Assembly: GCA_045599035.1 (NCBI GenBank)
Contig: JAZRVI010000033.1
Coordinates: 1 to 11,014 of the forward strand
Length of the DNA: 11,014 nt
Origin: CATZDY01 sp045599035
GTDB lineage: Bacteria > Bacillota > Desulfotomaculia > Desulfotomaculales > Desulfocucumaceae
Direction of reading: 5' to 3'
The translations under genes were made by a program, and so were the position numbers. The notes beneath the pieces are model-generated. The model was given only the letters and a program-made list of their open reading frames with translations, was not told the DNA's origin and did no database searches. Shown here piece after piece: positions 5,989-11,014 of this stretch. How positions within the stretch are numbered: position 1 is the first letter of the stretch; each line of letters starts with the position of its first letter.

Positions 5989-6534
5989 ATGAACCTGAAA
6001 AAAGTTTTGTCTGTAATCCTGGGGCTGCTGATGGTCGCATCCGGGGTTTACTGCATTTGTACTCCAGCCTTGACATATCTGACCTTGGGCTGGGTAATTG
6101 GAGCCTGCATGGTGGTCAATGCCATTGGCAGCTTTTTTACCTATTCTGAACGCAAAAAATTCGGAGCAGCCGACGGCTGGACTCTGGTCGGAGCAATTAT
6201 TTCCCTGCTGCTGGGTCTGGCTCTTGCAGCCAATGGAGTTATGCAAATTATGGTCGATTTGTTTATCCTTTATATGGCGGCTGCCTGGTTGCTGATTATG
6301 GGAATTATTCGGATTATGATGGCGATTAGACTATATCGTTTTCACAAATCTCTGGCCTCCCTGGTTTTGGGAAGAAACTGGGGCTGGGTTTTGATCATGG
6401 GACTTTTGCTGGTGGCCTGCGGAGTTTTAAGCCTGATCAATCCCTTTGGCCTGATGCTGGCCATTGGATTGATTATCGGAATTAATCTTATTGTGATTGG
6501 AGTTAATTTGGTTTCTCTGGCTGTAATTGCCTAG
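5989..6534 (+). CDS. DUF308 / HdeD-like six-helix membrane protein
   Basis: The 181-residue protein is almost entirely hydrophobic, with six predicted membrane helices at about residues 4-24, 30-52, 64-86, 90-113, 131-150 and 152-179. Helices in such proteins come in similar pairs, with glycine-rich G-x-x-x-x-x-x-G patterns as in GLLMVASGVY and GLLLVACGVL. This is the layout of the DUF308 (HdeD) family, named after an Escherichia coli acid-resistance membrane protein; in Bacillota its function is not established. The ATG has AAAGGAG 9 nt upstream. A small gene follows after 18 nt with a strong ribosome binding site and a shared terminator, so the two are likely one operon. Family assignment rests on topology and pattern rather than on a diagnostic motif. 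Confidence 0.75.
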   Translation: MNLKKVLSVILGLLMVASGVYCICTPALTYLTLGWVIGACMVVNAIGSFFTYSERKKFGAADGWTLVGAIISLLLGLALAANGVMQIMVDLFILYMAAAWLLIMGIIRIMMAIRLYRFHKSLASLVLGRNWGWVLIMGLLLVACGVLSLINPFGLMLAIGLIIGINLIVIGVNLVSLAVIA

Positions 6535-6552
6535 GAGTCGGGAGGTGATTTT

Positions 6553-6753
6553 TTGTTTCTTTATGCTTTAAAATCCGGAGCAAGTTATTTGAAAAAAATG
6601 GCGGATGGTCGGGTGGAACAGGTCAAAATGGATAAAGCTTCGGTTTATCCTGATTTGGCTGGAGCCAGGGCTTTACAGGAGTTGGCCGCAAAGCAGGGCT
6701 GGACTGACTTTCATTTAATGCAGCTCACCCTGACTGAAACAGAAATCCTTTAG
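6553..6753 (+). CDS. Small protein of unknown function (66 aa), TTG start
   Basis: I do not recognise this protein. It begins MFLYALKSGASYLKKMADGR and contains a central KMDKASVYPDLAGARALQELAAKQGW segment, probably a helix, ending in a strand-like FHLMQLTLTETEIL. It is soluble, without a signal peptide or cysteines. The TTG start is chosen because GGAGGTGA lies immediately upstream (6541-6548) with normal spacing, and there is no ATG in this frame before residue 15. Stop at 6753, then an intrinsic terminator 1 nt later. The strong ribosome binding site, tight spacing after the DUF308 gene and dedicated terminator argue that it is a real, translated gene. Confidence 0.75.
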   Translation: MFLYALKSGASYLKKMADGRVEQVKMDKASVYPDLAGARALQELAAKQGWTDFHLMQLTLTETEIL

Positions 6754-6754
6754 G

Positions 6755-6775
6755 AGCTCCCGACCGGGAGCTTTT
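6755..6775 (+). terminator. Rho-independent terminator after the DUF308 / small-protein pair
   Basis: AGCTCCC (6755-6761) and GGGAGCT (6766-6772) form a 7-bp GC-rich stem with loop GACC, followed by TTTT. It starts directly after the stop codon of the small gene. Confidence 0.8.
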
Positions 6776-6798
6776 GTCATATTTAAGGTAAAATTAAT

Positions 6799-6827
6799 TT
6801 GTAGCCGGAAGGCTTTGGGGCTATAAT
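6799..6827 (+). promoter_or_regulatory. Promoter of the GH15 gene
   Basis: TTGTAG (6799-6804), 17 nt, TATAAT (6822-6827). The -10 box is perfect and the -35 box is weak. It lies between the terminator of the preceding operon and the GH15 start, with transcription expected near 6834. The leader is then only about 17 nt and carries the strong AAGGAGGGTGA ribosome binding site. Confidence 0.65.
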
Positions 6828-6850
6828 AAAAAAAGCAAGGAGGGTGATTT

Positions 6851-8653
6851 ATGCTGAAAACTCAGCTTCCCGGCGGCATCATTGGCAACGGAAAAATGCT
6901 GGTGGTGCTTGGTTCGGACGGACAGCCGCAAAAATTGTTCTGGCCGCATATTGATTGGGGGCAGCACTTGGGGCAGTTAAAATTTGGCCTGCAAATTGGT
7001 CAGGAGCTTCCGCTTTGGCTGCAAGATCCGGAGTGGTCAAGTCAGCAGTGCTATCAGGATAACACCCTGATTACTCATTTGCAATTTAAAGACCAATATG
7101 CCGCCTGTTGGCAGGATACCCTGGATACCCAATCGGATCTTTGGCTGCGTTCGCTGCACATCAAAAACCAGACTTTAACAGATCAGTCCTGGCGATTGGT
7201 GGCTTATGCAGCCTGGCAGATTGATCAGTCTGATTTGGCCGACGGAATGTATGTTGAGCAAAATTATCTGGTTCAGCACAAAAGAAAAACTTATTTGGGC
7301 TTGAAACTGACTGATTATCCGCTGGCAGCTTGGGGCTGCGGGCGGCAGGGTACTCCTTCTGATCCCTGGCTGGCCTTGCAGAAAGGGAAAATTTGTGGTT
7401 CCAGAGATAACATTAAAGGCGGAGCAGCTGCTTTAAGCTGGGATTTGGGACTTTGTCCGGCCGGACAAAGCCTGAAACTGGAGCTGCTGGTGGCGGCGGC
7501 TTCCGATCCCATTCAGCTTGACTCTTTGTTTCTGGCAGCCGAGGGCAGGGAAATTCAGTCCCACAGTCAGGCCTTTTGGCAGGGCTGGGCGAAGCCGGAA
7601 CCGACCTGGCCGCTTTATCGTCGTTCTTTGCTGACCCTCAAGCTGTTGACCGATGCCGAAGGAGGAGGCAGTCTGGCTGCTCCCGAATTTGATCCTGCTT
7701 ATGAATATTCCGGGGGCTATGGCTATTGCTGGCCTCGGGATGGCTTTTTTGTAGCTTTGGCTTTTGATGAAGCGGGCTATGCCCAGGAAGCTGCTGCTTT
7801 TTATGAATTTGCCCGCCGGGTGCAATGTCCGGATGGAGATTGGCAGCAGCGGTATTGGCTGGACGGAAGCTGGGCTTCCCATTGGGGACGACAGACCGAC
7901 CAGACCGGAGCGGTTTTATGGGGGTATTACCGCCATTATCAGCTTACTCAGGATCAGGAGTTTTTAAAAAAAAGCTGGCCTTCAGCCCGGAAGGGAGCCG
8001 AATTTCTGCTGCGGCAGTTAAGCCCGGAAAATCATTTACCCCAGGCGGCCATTGATTTGTGGGAGGATTCTCTGGAACAAAATACCTATACAGCGGCGGC
8101 GGTTTGGGGCGGCTTGCAGGGAGCGGCGGGGTTGGCCAATGCTTTGGGCGAAGCAAACCAGGCCAGGCGATGGCAAATGGCGGCTGAACAGCTCAAACAG
8201 TCTATTTTGCAGTATTTGCCCAATGAACAGGGGGTTTTCACCCGGGCGAAAGGGAATCTGATTTTGGACTCGGCAGTTTTGGGATTGGTTTATCCCTTTG
8301 CTGTTCTGGAACCCCAACACCCTTTAGCCCTGAAAACCCGGCAGGCTTTGGAGGAACATTTGCTGAATGCTCAAACCGGCGGACTGCACCGCTATCAATG
8401 GGATCAATATGCCGGCGGCAATCCCTGGGTGGTCAGTACCTTGTGGCTGGCTTTGGTGCATATCCGGCAAGGCAATCGGGAGCAAGCCGCCGAATTAATC
8501 CGCTGGAGCGAAAAACACGCTTCTCCCACCGGACTTTTGCCGGAACAAATTGATCAAATTGCGGGACGGCCTTATTGGGTGTTGCCCCTGGCCTGGTCAC
8601 ACGCTTTGTATATTTTGGCCTGCTTGGAATATAAAAAGCGTTTTCAGCCCTGA
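6851..8653 (+). CDS. Glycoside hydrolase family 15 (glucoamylase-type) protein
   Basis: GH15 enzymes release glucose from the non-reducing ends of alpha-glucans or split related alpha-glucosides such as trehalose. The 600-residue protein has the bacterial two-domain plan: an N-terminal beta-sandwich (about 1-235) and an (alpha/alpha)6 barrel (about 250-595). Visible barrel motifs are YGYCWPRDG (290-298), DLWEDSLEQNTYTAAAVWGGL, where E405 is the expected general acid, and TGLLPEQID, where E565 is the expected general base; GGNPWVVSTLWLAL lies between the two. No signal peptide, so intracellular, probably acting on glycogen, maltodextrin or imported oligosaccharides; the exact substrate cannot be read. 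The start has AAGGAGGGTGA upstream. It stands alone, with its own promoter; an IS fragment begins right after it. Its frame stays open past the TGA for 81 codons into that fragment, probably by chance. Confidence 0.93.
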   Translation: MLKTQLPGGIIGNGKMLVVLGSDGQPQKLFWPHIDWGQHLGQLKFGLQIGQELPLWLQDPEWSSQQCYQDNTLITHLQFKDQYAACWQDTLDTQSDLWLRSLHIKNQTLTDQSWRLVAYAAWQIDQSDLADGMYVEQNYLVQHKRKTYLGLKLTDYPLAAWGCGRQGTPSDPWLALQKGKICGSRDNIKGGAAALSWDLGLCPAGQSLKLELLVAAASDPIQLDSLFLAAEGREIQSHSQAFWQGWAKPEPTWPLYRRSLLTLKLLTDAEGGGSLAAPEFDPAYEYSGGYGYCWPRDGFFVALAFDEAGYAQEAAAFYEFARRVQCPDGDWQQRYWLDGSWASHWGRQTDQTGAVLWGYYRHYQLTQDQEFLKKSWPSARKGAEFLLRQLSPENHLPQAAIDLWEDSLEQNTYTAAAVWGGLQGAAGLANALGEANQARRWQMAAEQLKQSILQYLPNEQGVFTRAKGNLILDSAVLGLVYPFAVLEPQHPLALKTRQALEEHLLNAQTGGLHRYQWDQYAGGNPWVVSTLWLALVHIRQGNREQAAELIRWSEKHASPTGLLPEQIDQIAGRPYWVLPLAWSHALYILACLEYKKRFQP

Positions 8654-8701
8654 TCAGGTAAATCGCTAGTATATGCTTCCTCCCTTGGTGAAGTATCTTC
8701 T

Positions 8702-8899
8702 AAAATCCGAATCGTGAAATTTTTCATCAATTGTAACGCTACATCACAAATATGCCATTGTTGCGATACTCTGCATCCCGCAATGAAGGATTTGCGTATC
8801 CGTACAATAAAATGTGATTGTAGTCTTACAATAAATCGTGACACGAATGCTGCTGCCAATATACTCGAAAGACTGCGGTTACTTGCTGAAGCAGCCTAA
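8702..8899 (+). pseudogene. tnpB: TnpB C-terminal fragment (zinc finger and RuvC-III)
   Basis: The frame reads KIRIVKFF, then TSQICHCC, AMKDLRIRTIKCDC and NRDTNAAANILERL before a TAA at 8897-8899. This matches the TnpB zinc finger (CxxC about 20 residues before a second Cys pair, here CDC) and the last RuvC motif, with the catalytic Asp in RDTNAA kept. The N-terminal and central parts (RuvC-I and II) are missing, so the fragment cannot be a functional nuclease. A GTG at 8714 could start a 61-residue peptide but has no ribosome binding site. Confidence 0.82.
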
Positions 8900-9040
8900 A
8901 ACTAAATATACAGTAGGGATGGAATAGCCCAAACTCATATGCTTGTGGACATTGTGTAAGACTTGAGCTAACGATTATGTTAGCCAGGCAATAGTGGTTG
9001 AAGTAAGAAGCTCCGACTTCTATAAGTCAGAGTAGTTCAC
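8900..9040 (+). ncRNA. omegaRNA-like scaffold and IS right end, copy C
   Basis: Conserved with 131-272: the hairpin GCTAAC-GATTAT-GTTAGC (8967-8984) is identical. The terminal hairpin CTCCGACTT/AAGTCAGAG (9011-9019 with 9024-9032) has one C-A mismatch that copy A lacks. The element ends in TTCAC. A guide, if made, would begin at 9041. No promoter of the element survives here, so expression would need read-through from the GH15 gene. Confidence 0.4.
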
Positions 9041-9053
9041 GAACAAAATAGCC

Positions 9054-9084
9054 AGAAAAAGCAGGCTGCCTGGTTTCTTTTTCT
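9054..9084 (+). terminator. Possible intrinsic terminator just after IS copy C
   Basis: AGAAAAAG plus CAGG (9054-9065) pair with CCTG (9069-9072) and CTTTTTCT (9077-9084), with a GTTT bulge. The stem is mostly A-T pairs, flanked by A and T tracts that suggest a terminator usable in both directions. It may be the original GH15 terminator, separated from the gene by the IS insertion. The short GC core makes this uncertain. Confidence 0.35.
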
Positions 9085-9117
9085 GATCTTCTTATTAGCA
9101 ATAGGGGAGGTTTGGCG

Positions 9118-10761
9118 GTGGAAAATTTAATAAAAGTAGCCAGAGGATTAATTCCGGCGGATGTGGTTTTTAAGGGAGGAAGCTTGCTCAATGTCTTTAC
9201 GGAAAGCTGGGTACAGGCGGATTTGGCTGTTTATCAGGGCAAAATTGCCGGAATTGGCTGCTATCAGGGGAAACAGGAAATAAATTGTCAGGACAAGTTT
9301 ATTGTTCCAGGCTTGATTGAAGGGCATCTGCATTTGGAAAGCAGTCAGTTGCTGCCCCGTCATTTGGCTTGGGAAGCGGCTCGGCATGGAACTTCGGCTA
9401 TTGTGGCCGATCCTCATGAGATATTAAATGTTTGCGGCTTGACCGGTTTGGAATTTATGTTGCAGGAAGCCGAAAATTTGCCTTTGGATTTGTTTTTCAC
9501 CCTTTCTTCCTGTGTTCCGGCCAGCCCTTTTGAGGAAAACGGAGCCAATTTGAAGGCGGAGGATTTGCAGCCCTATTGGGAGCATCCCCGCATTTTGGGC
9601 TTGGCTGAAATGATGAACTTTCCCGGTGTGTTGGCCGGGGAGCCGGAGGTTTTGGGCAAAATTCAGGCGGCGGCTGGAAAGGGCAAATTAATTGATGGTC
9701 ATGCCCCCGGTTTAAGCGGCCGGGATTTAAATGCTTATGTGGCTGCGGGTATTTATTCTGACCATGAATGCATTTCCTATCCAGAAGCTAGGGAAAAGCT
9801 GGAGCTGGGACAATGGATTATGATCCGGGAAGGCTCGGCGGCTCGTAATTTGCAGGATTTGCTGCCCTTATGGGAATCTCCCTATGCTCAACGCTGTATG
9901 CTGGTCAGTGATGATTTGGCGGCGGAAACCTTGGTTCAGTCCGGACATTTGGATCGAATTATTCGACAGGCTTTAGCTTTGGGAATGGATCCCATTAAAA
10001 CCATTAAGATGGCTTCCTTCAATCCGGCACAATATTTTAATTTGACCCAAAGGGGGGCTTTGGCTCCTGGTTATCGGGCGGATCTGCTGGTTTTGAGCGA
10101 TTTGCCTGGTTTTGTCCTGGAAATGGTTTATAAAAATGGTCAGCCTATTGCTCCCCAATGCGGAATTAATCCTTGGCAGGAAAAAATTAAGCATACGGTG
10201 CAAATTAAGCCGCCGGCAAGTTTGAAACTGGGAACTCGTCCAATTATTCAAATGACCGCTGGCCAACTGTTGACTCAGGAGGGCGGTTGGGCTGCTGAAA
10301 TAGACTTGGAGCGGGATGTGCTGCAAGTGGAGGTTTGGGAAAGATATCGGAGAACGGGACATCGTTGCGGAGCCTATTTACAGGGCTATGGCCTGCAAAG
10401 GGGAGCGATTGCTCAGAGTATCAGTCACGATTCCCATAATTTAATTGGGGTGGGAACCAATGTTCGGGATTTACAAATGGCCTTTGAGCGTTTGCAGGAA
10501 TTGCAGGGCGGAGTAGTTATGGTTCTGGAAGGACAGGTGCAGGAGGAATTGGCTTTGCCTTTGGGGGGATTGATGAGTGAAGCTCCAGTAGCGGAGGTTA
10601 TAGCTTCCTGGCAAAGGTTGAAGGCTTTGGCCTGGAGTTGGGGAGTCCGGCCGGAATTGGAGCCGTTTATGGCCTTATCCTTTTTGGCTCTGCCGGTAAT
10701 TCCGGAACTAAAGCTGACGACTCAAGGTTTGGTGCGGGTGAGTGAATTTAAATTGATTTGA
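9118..10761 (+). CDS. ade: Adenine deaminase
   Basis: This enzyme converts adenine to hypoxanthine and ammonia in purine salvage, in the cytoplasm. The 547-residue protein has the full two-part family structure. In the amidohydrolase domain the metal and active-site motifs are GHLHLESS (69-76, family GHxHIESS), VADPHEI (96-102), EMMNFPGVL (from 164), DGHAPGL (193-199), SDHE (214-217), MIREGSAA and VSDD. The C-terminal domain ends in the typical HDSHN (about 435-440), GTN, GGLMSEAP and PFMALSFLALPVIPELKLTxxGLV. GTG at 9118 is preferred because GGGGAGG ends 7 nt upstream; the TTG at 9112 would be only 1 nt from that site. No purine riboswitch is visible upstream; the gene begins 77 nt after an IS right end. 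Complete and unbroken. Confidence 0.96.
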   Translation: MENLIKVARGLIPADVVFKGGSLLNVFTESWVQADLAVYQGKIAGIGCYQGKQEINCQDKFIVPGLIEGHLHLESSQLLPRHLAWEAARHGTSAIVADPHEILNVCGLTGLEFMLQEAENLPLDLFFTLSSCVPASPFEENGANLKAEDLQPYWEHPRILGLAEMMNFPGVLAGEPEVLGKIQAAAGKGKLIDGHAPGLSGRDLNAYVAAGIYSDHECISYPEAREKLELGQWIMIREGSAARNLQDLLPLWESPYAQRCMLVSDDLAAETLVQSGHLDRIIRQALALGMDPIKTIKMASFNPAQYFNLTQRGALAPGYRADLLVLSDLPGFVLEMVYKNGQPIAPQCGINPWQEKIKHTVQIKPPASLKLGTRPIIQMTAGQLLTQEGGWAAEIDLERDVLQVEVWERYRRTGHRCGAYLQGYGLQRGAIAQSISHDSHNLIGVGTNVRDLQMAFERLQELQGGVVMVLEGQVQEELALPLGGLMSEAPVAEVIASWQRLKALAWSWGVRPELEPFMALSFLALPVIPELKLTTQGLVRVSEFKLI

Positions 10762-10775
10762 TAAGCTGTCAATTT

Positions 10776-10813
10776 GGGCGATCTTCCGCATCTCAGGGAG
10801 CGGAAGATCGCCC
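10776..10813 (+). terminator. Long perfect palindrome after adenine deaminase, terminator-like
   Basis: GGGCGATCTTCCGC (10776-10789) and its exact complement (10800-10813) form a 14-bp stem with a 10-nt loop, starting 14 nt after the stop codon. It is followed by GCCTTGATTTTA rather than a clean T run. The likeliest role is transcription termination or 3'-end protection of the ade transcript; a protein-binding dyad is an alternative. Confidence 0.55.
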
Positions 10814-11014
10814 GCCTTGATTTTAGTGATGAACATGGGAAATTATATGACTGACTTACCCTCAGGCAAGCCTGCGGGGTTCCAATTGTTAAGCGTTGAT
10901 TGTAATCGTACATCATTTTCAGACTTTGGAATACAAGTTTATGCTTAGAGCAAAGAAACTTTATAGACAAGCAATCCATTGATCACATTAGCGTCTAATT
11001 TCTGCCATACAGCA
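10814..11014. other. Distal non-coding stretch, no supported gene
   Basis: About 200 nt without a supported gene. There is a small hairpin around CAGG-CAAG-CCTG (about 10863-10874) extended by CCC/GGG. A short block near 10898-10915 resembles 8735-8753 in copy C, both reading as Cys-Asn-x-Thr-Ser, so a heavily decayed tnpB piece is possible but not established. A minus-strand frame (10722-10979) overlaps the ade end and has no family features. Confidence 0.4.

Larger units (their letters stand above)
8702..9040 (+). mobile_element. IS200/IS605-type element, right part (copy C)
   Basis: A 3' fragment of the same IS family lies between the GH15 and adenine deaminase genes. It contains the tnpB 3' end (8702-8899) and the scaffold and right end (to TTCAC at 9036-9040). 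The left boundary is approximate, set where TnpB-like sequence becomes recognisable. No left end was found upstream, so this is a 5'-truncated, immobile remnant. Confidence 0.82.

Noticed and set aside
9041..9117. Purine riboswitch before adenine deaminase
   Set aside because: The leader is only 77 nt after the IS end and I see none of the conserved purine-riboswitch junction or loop motifs.

Overview
The window looks like a chromosomal segment of a Gram-positive, low-to-mid G+C bacterium of the phylum Bacillota, most likely a Clostridia-type anaerobe. The evidence is strong AGGAGG-type ribosome binding sites, TTG and GTG starts, near-consensus sigma-A promoters, a SecA with a C-terminal zinc motif, and TnpB fragments of a family common in Clostridia. 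The genus cannot be read from the sequence.

Layout: 1-272 is the right part of an IS200/IS605-type element (tnpB 3' end, omegaRNA-like scaffold, right end), followed 22 nt later by a cytoplasmic leucine-rich-repeat protein gene (294-1748, +). A 336-bp internally deleted IS relative (1786-2121) sits in the tail of that gene's terminator. secA follows on the minus strand (2183-4816) with its own terminator. Upstream of secA is a third IS copy (left end plus a truncated tnpB, 4825-5316, -). That copy is itself inserted in a broken tnpB of a different family (5327-5500, -). After a gene-free stretch comes a plus-strand pair: a DUF308/HdeD-like membrane protein (5989-6534) and an unrecognised 66-aa protein with a TTG start (6553-6753). 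Next is a GH15 glucoamylase-type enzyme (6851-8653) with its own promoter, a fourth IS fragment (about 8702-9040), and an adenine deaminase gene (9118-10761) followed by a perfect 14-bp dyad.

The host genes do not form one pathway: protein export (secA), alpha-glucan hydrolysis (GH15), purine salvage (ade) and two membrane or unknown genes. What links the window is repeated insertion and decay of one IS200/IS605 family. No intact transposase or TnpB is present here, but ends, scaffolds and one strong promoter survive, each placed next to a host gene. The most notable consequence is at secA. Its start codon lies 8 nt after the stop of the truncated tnpB, which is preceded by a TTGACT-17-TATAAT promoter inside the IS left end, so secA is probably now transcribed from an IS-borne promoter. 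I did not find a wholly new defence or mobile system. The interesting material is this IS domestication pattern, the nested insertion, the deletion-derivative element and the three-cap LRR protein.
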